DNA of 64,000 nucleotides, from the NCBI GenBank assembly GCA_008933735.1, contig WBUL01000013.1, positions 58,921 to 122,920 of the forward strand, given 5' to 3'. The position numbers were made by a program, and so were the translations under genes. The notes beneath the pieces are model-generated. The model had not been told where the DNA came from, made no database searches, and saw nothing but the letters and a program-made list of their open reading frames with translations. This DNA comes from Anaerolineae bacterium (lineage in GTDB: Bacteria > Chloroflexota > Anaerolineae > Aggregatilineales > J027). Shown here one piece after another: positions 52,161 to 59,334 of this stretch (positions are counted from its first letter, which is position 1; each line of letters starts with the position of its first letter).

Positions 52161-53381
52161 ATGGAAAGACTGGCGAAAATCTTCTTTTTCGTGACCCTGG
52201 TAATGGGTATGGTCGCTGTGGGCATATTTGCCCTGAATGTAGTGGATACGATACGGGAAACAGGCGCGGAAATTTACACGCCGAAAGCCAGCCGCACGCG
52301 CATTGATACGCTGGCAAAACAGGCCGCAACGCCAACCCTGGTGCCGATTTCGATGGTCGAGGATATAGTCACTGGCGATGAAACCCGTATTAATATCTAC
52401 CAGCGGGTCAACCCGGCGGTGGTCAACATCGAAATCACCCAGCGCACCACCTTTTATGACGGAATAGACGCCAGCGGGTCAGGGTTCGTTTATGATGTTG
52501 AAGGTCATATTATCACCAACGCCCATGTTGTGCGGGATGCGGTGGAAATTCTCGTCACATTTCATGATGGTTATGTGACCAATGCGGAAATCGTCGGTAT
52601 CGACGAATACTCCGATATTGGTGTCATTCGCGTGGATGTCGATCCAGCCCGCCTGATCCCTGTTACCCTGGGGGACAGCAGCCAGCTCCTTGTCGGCCAA
52701 AGTGTAGTGGCAATCGGTAATCCATTCGGGTTGCAGGGCAGTCTGACACAGGGCATCATCAGTGCACTGGGACGGGCTTTGCCCTCCGCACAATTGATTA
52801 GCCAGGCAAATCAGAGCTTTAACAATCCTTCGATCATTCAGGTGGATGCGGCGATTAATCCGGGTAATTCCGGCGGGCCGCTGTTGAACTATCGAGGCGA
52901 AGTGGTGGGTGTGAACACGGCAATTCGTACCGAAAGTGGTACGTTTGAGGGGGTTGCCTTTGCCGTGCCATCAAATACGATTAAACGAATTGTGCCCCAG
53001 TTGATTGAAAATGGCGAAGCGCGGTATTCGTGGCTGGGCATTTCAACAGTGCCGGACGAACCCGGCTTCAGCGTAGCAGCCCTGGCAGAGGTTCTGGGGC
53101 TGCCCGTGGATCATGGGGTATTGGTTGAAGATGTCACACCGGGATCACCAGCGGCGGTGGCAGGGATACGCGGTGGCACACGCACCCAGACCGTGCGCGG
53201 GGTGGATATTTTTGTCGATGGTGACATCATTGTGGCAATTAACGGAATTTTCGTGCGCGATTTAGACCAGCTTCTCGGTTATCTGGTTGAAAATACTTCG
53301 CCAGGGGATGTCGTGACCATGACGCTTGTGCGAGGTGCAGAGACGCTGGACGTGCAGGTCGAATTAGGGGTTCGCCCATGA
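52161..53381 (+). CDS. HtrA/DegP-type serine protease with one PDZ domain
   Basis: 406 residues. A membrane anchor lies at residues 4-27. The trypsin-like domain (about 75-260) has an intact triad: His in ITNAHVV (about 118), Asp in EYSDIGVI (about 150) and Ser in NPGNSGGPLL (about 235). One PDZ domain covers about 280-400. The enzyme degrades or refolds damaged extracytoplasmic proteins. The stop overlaps nadE by 4 nt, so translation is coupled. Confidence 0.93.
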   Translation: MERLAKIFFFVTLVMGMVAVGIFALNVVDTIRETGAEIYTPKASRTRIDTLAKQAATPTLVPISMVEDIVTGDETRINIYQRVNPAVVNIEITQRTTFYDGIDASGSGFVYDVEGHIITNAHVVRDAVEILVTFHDGYVTNAEIVGIDEYSDIGVIRVDVDPARLIPVTLGDSSQLLVGQSVVAIGNPFGLQGSLTQGIISALGRALPSAQLISQANQSFNNPSIIQVDAAINPGNSGGPLLNYRGEVVGVNTAIRTESGTFEGVAFAVPSNTIKRIVPQLIENGEARYSWLGISTVPDEPGFSVAALAEVLGLPVDHGVLVEDVTPGSPAAVAGIRGGTRTQTVRGVDIFVDGDIIVAINGIFVRDLDQLLGYLVENTSPGDVVTMTLVRGAETLDVQVELGVRP

Positions 53382-54217
53382 CCATCACACAATTTTTGCC
53401 GCAGTTGGAAATCAATACCGATCTGGCACGCCGCATTATCGTGGATTTTATTCGCGATTCGGTGCAGCGTATCGGACTGCAAAAAGCTGTGATCGGGTTA
53501 AGCGGCGGGATCGATTCTGCCTTGAGTGCTTACCTGACTACAGAAGCACTGGGGGCAGACAACGTCAAATGCTTTCGAATGCCCTATCGTACCTCGGCGC
53601 AAAACAGCCTGACGGATGCAGACGCGGTCATCGAATCGCTGGCTGTCCAGGCGGATACAGTAGAAATCACAGGCATGGTGGATCCGCTTTTTGAGCGCTT
53701 CCCCGATATGAGTCCCGTGCGGAAAGGTAACGTTATGGCACGGGCGCGAATGATCATCCTCTATGATCAATCAGTTGCTTTTGAGGGTCTGGTCATCGGG
53801 ACGAGCAACAAAACGGAAATGCTGCTTGGTTACAGCACGTTATTCGGTGACAGCGCTGCCGCCATGCAGCCGATTGGCGATCTGTATAAGCGGCAGGTGC
53901 GCCAGCTTGCTGAAGCGATTGGGGTGCCCGGCAGTGTGATTCAAAAACCCCCATCTGCTGATTTGTGGGAAGGGCAGACCGACGAAAATGAACTCGGCTA
54001 TACCTATGATATGGTCGATCAGCTTTTGTATTTGCTGGTTGATGAGCGCTACCGCCCAGAAGAATGCGTCGAGGAAGGCTTTAACGCTGACTTTGTGAAT
54101 AGAGTCTGGCGCCGTGTACGGGCGAATCATTATAAACGCACAATGCCCAATATTCCCAAAATGAGCCGCCGCACTATCGGACACGATTTTCTGTATCTGC
54201 GGGATTGGGCAGGGTAA
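53378..54217 (+). CDS. nadE: Ammonia-dependent NAD+ synthase
   Basis: 279 residues, the single-domain NH3-using form (no glutaminase domain). The PP-loop is GLSGGIDSALSAYL. LVIGTSNKTEMLLGY and KPPSADLWEGQTDENELG are NadE signatures. The enzyme converts nicotinate adenine dinucleotide to NAD+ with ATP. An AT-rich hairpin follows the stop. Confidence 0.93.
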   Translation: MTITQFLPQLEINTDLARRIIVDFIRDSVQRIGLQKAVIGLSGGIDSALSAYLTTEALGADNVKCFRMPYRTSAQNSLTDADAVIESLAVQADTVEITGMVDPLFERFPDMSPVRKGNVMARARMIILYDQSVAFEGLVIGTSNKTEMLLGYSTLFGDSAAAMQPIGDLYKRQVRQLAEAIGVPGSVIQKPPSADLWEGQTDENELGYTYDMVDQLLYLLVDERYRPEECVEEGFNADFVNRVWRRVRANHYKRTMPNIPKMSRRTIGHDFLYLRDWAG

Positions 54218-54220
54218 GAA

Positions 54221-54248
54221 AAGAAAACGGAACAGCGTCCATTTTCTT
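54221..54248. terminator. Bidirectional terminator-like hairpin after nadE
   Basis: AAGAAAA and TTTTCTT arms with an inner GGA/TCC and a 6-nt loop, starting 4 bp past the nadE stop. T-rich on both strands, GC-poor stem. Confidence 0.5.
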
Positions 54249-54253
54249 AGAAG

Positions 54254-54272
54254 TTTGTCAAAATCAGACAAA
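54254..54272. promoter_or_regulatory. Inverted repeat TTTGTC-N7-GACAAA next to the cys promoter
   Basis: A perfect 6-bp inverted repeat ends 4 bp upstream of the -35 of the cysM leader promoter. The position suits an activator or repressor site. No matching regulator is known to me in the window. Confidence 0.45.
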
Positions 54273-54276
54273 TTCG

Positions 54277-54305
54277 TTGACAACATCGAATTCGTCGCCT
54301 AAACT
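54277..54305 (+). promoter_or_regulatory. Promoter of the cysteine operon leader
   Basis: TTGACA (54277-54282), a 17-bp spacer and TAAACT (54300-54305): consensus -35 and a good -10. Transcription should start near 54312, giving a 5' leader of about 245 nt before cysM. The spacer contains the palindrome CGAATTCG. Confidence 0.82.
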
Positions 54306-54336
54306 CTGTGTGTATTCAGATTTGGAATAACCTGGC

Positions 54337-54384
54337 ATGAGCTTATACTTGCAGGCTTGTATGTGTGGGAAGCAGGGGCGTTAA
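54337..54384 (+). CDS. Putative cysteine leader peptide, 15 codons
   Basis: Encodes MSLYLQACMCGKQGR, with two Cys codons separated by one Met codon. It starts about 25 nt into the leader; the ribosome-binding site is weak (GGA 10-12 nt upstream). The Cys codons form part of the 5' arm of a strong hairpin (54362-54372 with 54391-54401). In ribosome-mediated attenuation the ribosome stalls at codons for the pathway's end product when it is scarce. Cys codons ahead of a cysteine synthesis operon are exactly what this predicts. Confidence 0.68.
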   Translation: MSLYLQACMCGKQGR

Positions 54385-54413
54385 TCTCCACTTCGCACAC
54401 AGATAAGTAAGCC
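54354..54413 (+). promoter_or_regulatory. Attenuator pause hairpin (1:2) with alternative 2:3 pairing
   Basis: GGCTT (54354-54358) pairs with AAGCC (54409-54413), and TGTGTGGGAAG (54362-54372) with CTTCGCACACA (54391-54401), one G-G mismatch. Region 2 CTTCGC (54391-54396) is also exactly complementary to GCGAAG (54439-54444) in the terminator's 5' side. This gives the classical choice between pause hairpin, antiterminator and terminator. Confidence 0.62.
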
Positions 54414-54427
54414 GATTTAGCAACAAC

Positions 54428-54527
54428 AAAGGTCAGCAGCGAAGAAGAGAGGCGTCCCTGAGCAGCGCTGGATGCGCTGGAAGGTGTACGGAAGGCACTC
54501 TCTTTTTATTTGCCTGCTGACCTTTTT
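54428..54527 (+). terminator. Attenuator terminator in the cysM leader
   Basis: A 12-bp base stem AAAGGTCAGCAG/CTGCTGACCTTT (54428-54439 with 54514-54525) is followed by T's to 54527. Inside are a second 10-bp stem (54442-54451 with 54498-54507) and a CAGCGC/GCGCTG hairpin (54463-54479). It ends 28 nt before the cysM start codon. Confidence 0.78.
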
Positions 54528-54555
54528 CGTTTAAATCAATTGAGGAAGAAAGCAC

Positions 54556-55503
54556 GTGATCTTAACAAACACCAGACCTCGAATACAAAGCCAGCGTATC
54601 GAAGAGTTGATTGGCAATACACCCCTGCTTGGCTTCCATCAGATAACCGCCCATCTGCCGCAGCAGGTCGAGGTCTACGCCAAAGCCGAATGGTACAACC
54701 CGGCAGGCAGTGTTAAAGACCGCGCTGCCTATAACATGATCCTGACGGCGGAAGAGCAGGGTCTGATTCAACCGGGCAAAACCACGCTGCTGGACAGCAC
54801 CAGCGGCAACACTGGCATTGCCTATGCCCTGATTGGTGCGGCACGTGGTTACAGGGTCAAGCTGTTCATGCCGGAAAATGTCAGCCCTGAGCGCATCAAA
54901 ATTCTACAGGCCTACGGCGTGGAAATCGTCTTTACCGACCCACTCGACGGTTCTGATGGTGCGATTCTTGCGGTGCGCGAACTGGCAGCGGCTGACCCGC
55001 ATCACTATTTCTACGTAAACCAGTACAACAATGATGCCAATTGGCAGGCGCATTACAAAACAACAGGTGTGGAAATCTGGGAACAGACCGAAGGCTGCGT
55101 GACCCATTTCCTCGCTGGATTAGGGACGAGCGGCACGTTGATGGGAACTGGTCGCCGCTTAAAGGATTACAACCCGGAGATCCAGGTCATTTCCATTCAG
55201 CCTGATTCGCCGTTTAACGGGCTTGAAGGCCTAAAGCACATGCCTACGGCTATTCAGCCTGGTATTTATGACCCCACCCTGGCAGATCGGAATCTTGAGA
55301 TTGGCACGGAAGCAACTTACAGAATGGCGCGGCGGCTGGCGAAGGAAGAAGGCCTGCTGGTTGGGATCAGCTCGGCGGCGGCAATGGTCGGGGCGCTTCA
55401 AATTGCGGAAGAGCTAGCCGGGCAGCGTGCCGTCATCGTGACCATTTTCCCTGACAATGCATCCAAGTACCTATCGGATCGGTTCTGGACGGAGAGAGAC
55501 TGA
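54556..55503 (+). CDS. cysM: Cysteine synthase, CysM-like (probably carrier-protein dependent)
   Basis: 315 residues from GTG 54556 with GAGGAAGAAAG upstream. The PLP Lys is in NPAGSVKDRAAY; the substrate/PLP-phosphate loops are DSTSGNTGIAYAL and GLGTSGTLMG. The family replaces the activated side-chain of O-acetyl- or O-phosphoserine by sulfide or by a protein thiocarboxylate. Being followed by mec, a sulfurtransferase, a GG-tail carrier and MoeB points to the CysO-dependent type known from Mycobacterium tuberculosis. Coupled to mec by TGATG. Confidence 0.88.
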   Translation: MILTNTRPRIQSQRIEELIGNTPLLGFHQITAHLPQQVEVYAKAEWYNPAGSVKDRAAYNMILTAEEQGLIQPGKTTLLDSTSGNTGIAYALIGAARGYRVKLFMPENVSPERIKILQAYGVEIVFTDPLDGSDGAILAVRELAAADPHHYFYVNQYNNDANWQAHYKTTGVEIWEQTEGCVTHFLAGLGTSGTLMGTGRRLKDYNPEIQVISIQPDSPFNGLEGLKHMPTAIQPGIYDPTLADRNLEIGTEATYRMARRLAKEEGLLVGISSAAAMVGALQIAEELAGQRAVIVTIFPDNASKYLSDRFWTERD

Positions 55504-55937
55504 TGACTGTCATTATTTCCACCGATATTCATGCACAGATCCGTCGTTATCTGGAAGGTACTTTTCCCAACGAGGGTGGCGGTTTTCTGATTGGCAAACT
55601 GGAAAACGAGCATCGCATTGTGACGGAAAGCCGCTTTGTGAAAAACAGCTTCGAGACTGAGGAGCAGTACCACCGTTATCTGATGGAAAGTGGTGCGTAT
55701 CAGGACGCCGAAGACGAAGCTGACGCCAGAGGACTTTCGCTGCTGGGGTATTTTCACTCTCATCCCAATCATCCCGCCGTTCCTTCAGAATTTGACCGCG
55801 TTCATGCGTGGCCTCATTTTTTGTATCTGATTGTGTCGGTGCGGGAAGGCGAAGCGGTGGAATCGCTGGCCTGGGAACTGGCTGACAACCGTGACCGATT
55901 TTACCCGGTCGCGTTGGAAGAAATCAAAGTCAATTAA
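55503..55937 (+). CDS. mec: Mec-like JAMM/MPN+ metalloprotease
   Basis: 144 residues. The JAMM motif is complete: Glu in NEGGGFLIG, HSHP in GYFHSHPNHP, then SEFD (HxHx7SxxD). Mec of M. tuberculosis hydrolyses the CysO-cysteine adduct to release cysteine and the free GG-ended carrier. The location directly after cysM, with overlapping stop and start, supports the same role here. The zinc should be held by the two His and the Asp. Confidence 0.87.
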   Translation: MTVIISTDIHAQIRRYLEGTFPNEGGGFLIGKLENEHRIVTESRFVKNSFETEEQYHRYLMESGAYQDAEDEADARGLSLLGYFHSHPNHPAVPSEFDRVHAWPHFLYLIVSVREGEAVESLAWELADNRDRFYPVALEEIKVN

Positions 55938-55955
55938 TCAAGGGGATTTAGTATC

Positions 55956-56816
55956 ATGAGCGCTGTTTCAACCGGTATTAGAGAACTCGTCAGTACGGAC
56001 TGGGTCGCCGAGAATCTGAACACGCCCGGTGTCCGCCTGGTCGAGATCGACGTAGAAACCAGCACCTATGCCGAGAAGGGGCATCTTCCCGGTGCGGTGG
56101 CCTTCAACTGGACTTCGCAGCTTCAGGATCAGGAACTGCGTGACATTATCTCGCAGGAAAATTTTGAAACGCTGCTGTCAGAAGCCGGAATCTCAAAAGA
56201 TGACCATGTCGTGATTTATGGCGATAACAACAACTGGTTTGCTGCCTATGCTTTCTGGCTGTTCAAATATTACAATCACGAGAATGTCAGCCTGATGAAT
56301 GGTGGGCGCAAACGCTGGGAACTTGACGGACGCGAATTTGTCAGTGACGTGCCAGCTTATCCGCGCAGCAATTACAAAGTAGACAAAATCAACAAGGAAT
56401 TCCGTGCTGACCGTGATTACATTCGTCCACGATTGGGTAAAAACGGCTTTGGGCTGGTGGATGTGCGTTCTCCCGATGAATACACGGGTAAGGTGCTGGC
56501 CCCTCCAGGATTGACCGAAACAGCCCAGCGCGGCGGACACATTCCCGGTGCAAGCAATATTCCCTGGGCGAAGGCGGTGAATGAAGACGGCACCTACAAG
56601 AGTGCGGAAGAACTGCGTGCGCTGTACAGGGCTGAAGGAATTGACGAAAACGCAGATGAGATTGTGGCCTACTGCCGCATTGGCGAACGTTCTTCACACT
56701 CGTGGTTTGCATTGAAGTATTTGCTGGGCTATAAAAATGTCCGCAATTACGACGGCTCCTGGACGGAATGGGGTAACCTGATCGGGAATCCCATCCGTAA
56801 GGGACCAGAAAAATAG
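55956..56816 (+). CDS. Two-domain sulfurtransferase (thiosulfate/3-mercaptopyruvate type)
   Basis: 286 residues. An inactive N-terminal rhodanese domain (residues 10-140) is followed by an active C-terminal domain with the loop VAYCRIGERSSHSW, Cys being the persulfide carrier. CRIGERS is typical of the thiosulfate sulfurtransferase (CysA/SseA) branch. It would supply sulfane sulfur to the MoeB-rhodanese protein for thiocarboxylation of the carrier. It is followed by two hairpins. Confidence 0.9.
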   Translation: MSAVSTGIRELVSTDWVAENLNTPGVRLVEIDVETSTYAEKGHLPGAVAFNWTSQLQDQELRDIISQENFETLLSEAGISKDDHVVIYGDNNNWFAAYAFWLFKYYNHENVSLMNGGRKRWELDGREFVSDVPAYPRSNYKVDKINKEFRADRDYIRPRLGKNGFGLVDVRSPDEYTGKVLAPPGLTETAQRGGHIPGASNIPWAKAVNEDGTYKSAEELRALYRAEGIDENADEIVAYCRIGERSSHSWFALKYLLGYKNVRNYDGSWTEWGNLIGNPIRKGPEK

Positions 56817-56844
56817 AAAAGGGTAAGGAATTACCCTTTTCTAT
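56813..56844 (+). terminator. 14-bp hairpin with GGAA loop inside the cys operon
   Basis: ATAGAAAAGGGTAA (56813-56826) and its exact inverse (56831-56844) enclose a GGAA tetraloop. The arm includes the sulfurtransferase stop codon. No proper T-run follows, so partial termination, attenuation or an RNase processing site are all possible. Confidence 0.6.
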
Positions 56845-56847
56845 GGC

Positions 56848-56888
56848 GTGAGTCCTGCGCGTGGCTACCTGGAATAGACAGGACTCAC
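56848..56888 (+). repeat. Second hairpin between sulfurtransferase and carrier genes
   Basis: GTGAGTCCTG and CAGGACTCAC form a perfect 10-bp stem with a 21-nt loop, followed by CCTTTGTTT. Together with the preceding hairpin it fills the 111-bp gap in an otherwise tight operon. Confidence 0.6.
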
Positions 56889-56927
56889 CCTTTGTTTAAG
56901 TCAGTTTAACACAAAACAGGAGTAAAG

Positions 56928-57197
56928 ATGGCAAGTATTAAAATCCCAACCCCGCTGCGGGCGTATACAGGTGGGCAGGCTGTTGTTCCTGTCTCTGGCG
57001 ATACGGTCAAAGAGGTGCTGCAAGACCTGACCAGCCAGTATCCTGACCTCCGCCAGCATATTTTCGATGGGGATAAGCTTCGTAGCTTCGTGAATGTTTT
57101 CATTGGGCAGGAGGATACCCGTTTCCGTGATGGGCTGGAAACACTCGTTGATGAAGCTGACGAGCTCCGTATTATCCCATCAATTGCAGGAGGATAA
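56928..57197 (+). CDS. cysO: ThiS/MoaD-like sulfur carrier protein (CysO-like)
   Basis: 89 residues ending in PSIAGG, the C-terminal Gly-Gly that is adenylated and thiocarboxylated. VPVSGDTVKEVLQDLTSQYPDL and FRDGLETLVDEADELRIIP are the beta-grasp landmarks. The opening residues IKIPTPLRAYTGG match CysO-type carriers. CAGGAGTAAAG lies before the ATG. It is activated by the MoeB-like enzyme of this operon. Confidence 0.88.
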   Translation: MASIKIPTPLRAYTGGQAVVPVSGDTVKEVLQDLTSQYPDLRQHIFDGDKLRSFVNVFIGQEDTRFRDGLETLVDEADELRIIPSIAGG

Positions 57198-57201
57198 ATT
57201 C

Positions 57202-57648
57202 ATGCCGCGCAAAGTAGACCACAATGCCCTGCGGACCAATCAGGCGTTTATCATCACGCTGCTGATTCTGGCGTTTATTCTGAGTTCAACTGTACTGGTT
57301 GCTTTCGTCGCAGCCGTCATGGTGATTGGGGCAGCTTATCCCCCGGCGCGACTGTTTGTGTGGATTTACCAGCGGATCTTAAGGCCAGCCGGATTTGTGA
57401 AGCCGGATGTGCAGACGGACAACCCTGAACCACACCGTTTTGCGATGGCGGTGGGGGGAGTATTTCTGGCGGCGTCTACCCTGGCGCTCCTGGCAGAGGC
57501 TGCTGCTGTCGGCTGGATTTTAAGCTGGATTGTGGTCGTGCTGGCGGCGTTGAATCTGTTCGTCGGCTTCTGTGCAGGGTGTTTTGTCTATTATCAGCTA
57601 AACAAATTAGGGATTCCGGGTTTTAACCGCGCTCCGCTTGAGGCATAA
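57202..57648 (+). CDS. DUF4395 membrane protein with CxxC
   Basis: 148 residues from ATG 57202 (AGGAGGATAAATT upstream, 4 bp after the carrier stop); the longer open frame upstream is a shadow. The N-terminus PRKVDHNALRTNQ and hydrophobic segments about residues 17-52 and 83-135 are typical of DUF4395. The last helix contains GFCAGCFVYYQL, a CxxC pair near the membrane surface. Placed between the carrier and a tethered thioredoxin, it may pass reducing equivalents or sulfur across the membrane; this is inference. Confidence 0.82.
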   Translation: MPRKVDHNALRTNQAFIITLLILAFILSSTVLVAFVAAVMVIGAAYPPARLFVWIYQRILRPAGFVKPDVQTDNPEPHRFAMAVGGVFLAASTLALLAEAAAVGWILSWIVVVLAALNLFVGFCAGCFVYYQLNKLGIPGFNRAPLEA

Positions 57649-57651
57649 AAC

Positions 57652-58047
57652 ATGATCGAACGCCTGATTCTCACCATTTTTATTTTCGTCGCGCTGGCTG
57701 CTGTGTACCGGATTTTTAATACCTGGCAGATGCGTCGTGTGGCACAAACCGACCCCCTGCTGAGTAATTTCGCGGTTGGGATGCCTGGAGTCGTACTATT
57801 TACCGCTGATTACTGCGCCCCCTGTAAGTTCCAGCAGCGTCCGGCGTTACAGCATCTTCTGGAACAGGTTGGCAGTGTACAATTTATTGAAGTCAATGTA
57901 GAAACCGACCCGGATACCGCGCAGCGCTGGGGTGTAATGTCCTTGCCAACAACCTATATTCTGGATAAAACAGGTATACCCAGAGCTGTGAATCATGGGG
58001 TTACGTCTGCGGAAAAACTGAGACAACAGTTAGAAGCAATAAGCTGA
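57652..58047 (+). CDS. Membrane-tethered thioredoxin-fold protein
   Basis: 131 residues. A hydrophobic anchor (residues 4-20) is followed by a thioredoxin domain with active site FTADYCAPCKF and the cis-Pro in MSLPTTYIL. It starts 3 bp after DUF4395. It is a candidate partner for the DUF4395 CAGC pair or reductant for the sulfurtransferase persulfide. The orientation of the domain relative to the membrane cannot be told from sequence. Confidence 0.88.
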   Translation: MIERLILTIFIFVALAAVYRIFNTWQMRRVAQTDPLLSNFAVGMPGVVLFTADYCAPCKFQQRPALQHLLEQVGSVQFIEVNVETDPDTAQRWGVMSLPTTYILDKTGIPRAVNHGVTSAEKLRQQLEAIS

Positions 58048-58057
58048 AGGAAATGAT

Positions 58058-59254
58058 ATGGCAGTAGCAGCAAGAGTGATTGACCCAGCCGAGGTCAAGC
58101 TGTCCAAAGAAGAAGTCCTCCGTTACAGCCGCCACCTCATTATGCCAGAGGTTGGCGTAGAGGGGCAGAAGAAGCTCAAGGCCGCCAAAGTTCTGCTGAT
58201 TGGAACGGGCGGTCTGGGCAGTCCGACCTCGCTGTATCTGGCAGCAGCAGGAGTGGGAACCCTCGGCATTGTGGATTACGATGTCGTGGACTTCACCAAT
58301 TTGCAGCGACAGGTGATCCACGGCACAAAGGATGTGGGTAAGCCTAAGTTGCAGTCAGCAGCAGAAACACTCGCGGATGTAAACCCCTTCCTCAAAATTG
58401 TGCAGTATGAAGTGCCGTTTACCAGCGCCAACGCGCTCGAAATTGCGAGGGGTTACGATCTCATCATCGATGGGACGGACAACTTCCCGACACGCTACCT
58501 GGTCAATGATGTAGCGGTGATGCTGGGCATCCCGAATGTGTATGGCAGCATTTTTCGTTTTGAGGGCCAGGTCAGCGTGTTTGGGGTAGAAGATGGCCCA
58601 TGCTATCGGTGCATGTTTCCCGAACCACCCCCGCCTGGCCTCGTGCCAAGCTGTGCGGAAGGCGGTGTGTTAGGGATTCTGCCGGGGACAATTGGCACAC
58701 TGCAAGCCACCGAAGCCATCAAGCTCATCATGGGGATCGGCAAACCGCTGGTCGGGCGGATGCTTCTGTATGATGCGCTGGAAATGACCTGGGACACTAT
58801 CAGAATTCACAAGAATCCAAACTGCCCTATCTGCGGGGATCATCCGACCATCACCGAACTGATCGACTATGAACAGTTTTGCGGTGTGCCTGCTCACGAC
58901 CGCAGTGAATACGGTAAGGATGTGGAAAAACGGATCGTGCCTGGGATCACGGTCAGGGAGCTCAAAGACCGGTTGGACGCGGGCGAACCCCTTTTTGTTC
59001 TGGATGTGCGCGACCCACACGAGGCCGAAATCAGCAGCATGGGGGCGAATGCGCTTATTCCTAAGAATGTGGTGCGCCAGCGTTTGAACGAGATTCCACG
59101 TGATGTGCCGGTAGTGGTACACTGCCGCACCGGAGTTCGCAGCGCAGATGTGGTGCGCTGGCTGGAAGACGAAGGTTTTACGAACGCGGTTAACCTGCTC
59201 GGCGGGATCAATGCCTGGGCAAATAAAATCGACCCGTCGGTCCCTGTGTACTAA
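58058..59254 (+). CDS. moeZ: MoeB/ThiF-type adenylyltransferase-sulfurtransferase (MoeZ-like)
   Basis: 398 residues. The ThiF domain (1-245) has LLIGTGGLGSPTSLYLA, the R-finger region FTNLQRQVIHGT, zinc-binding pairs CYRC and CPIC, and the catalytic Cys in VPSCAEGGVLGILPG. The C-terminal rhodanese (about 290-395) carries VVHCRTGVRSADV with the persulfide Cys. It activates the carrier's Gly-Gly with ATP, then transfers sulfur to form the thiocarboxylate. It is the last gene of the operon, before a terminator. Confidence 0.92.
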   Translation: MAVAARVIDPAEVKLSKEEVLRYSRHLIMPEVGVEGQKKLKAAKVLLIGTGGLGSPTSLYLAAAGVGTLGIVDYDVVDFTNLQRQVIHGTKDVGKPKLQSAAETLADVNPFLKIVQYEVPFTSANALEIARGYDLIIDGTDNFPTRYLVNDVAVMLGIPNVYGSIFRFEGQVSVFGVEDGPCYRCMFPEPPPPGLVPSCAEGGVLGILPGTIGTLQATEAIKLIMGIGKPLVGRMLLYDALEMTWDTIRIHKNPNCPICGDHPTITELIDYEQFCGVPAHDRSEYGKDVEKRIVPGITVRELKDRLDAGEPLFVLDVRDPHEAEISSMGANALIPKNVVRQRLNEIPRDVPVVVHCRTGVRSADVVRWLEDEGFTNAVNLLGGINAWANKIDPSVPVY

Positions 59255-59260
59255 ATTCAA

Positions 59261-59287
59261 AAGCCCCTATCAATTCGGTAGGGGCTT
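59261..59287. terminator. Terminator of the cys operon
   Basis: A 9-bp stem AAGCCCCTA/TAGGGGCTT with a 9-nt loop, 6 bp after the moeZ stop. It probably also serves the convergent ftsK gene (its stop is at 59335). The following ATATTT is a weak tract. Confidence 0.7.
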
Positions 59288-59334
59288 ATATTTCCATCCT
59301 GGCATAACAAATTTCAATTTTCTCTGTACAGTAT

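Noticed and set aside
54312..54550. T-box, SAM, cobalamin or other known riboswitch, or 6S RNA, in the cysM leader
   Set aside because: No T-box core (AGGGTGGNACCGCG type), no S-box core, and no cobalamin or TPP consensus. The short ORF with Cys codons and the hairpin set explain the region better as an attenuator.
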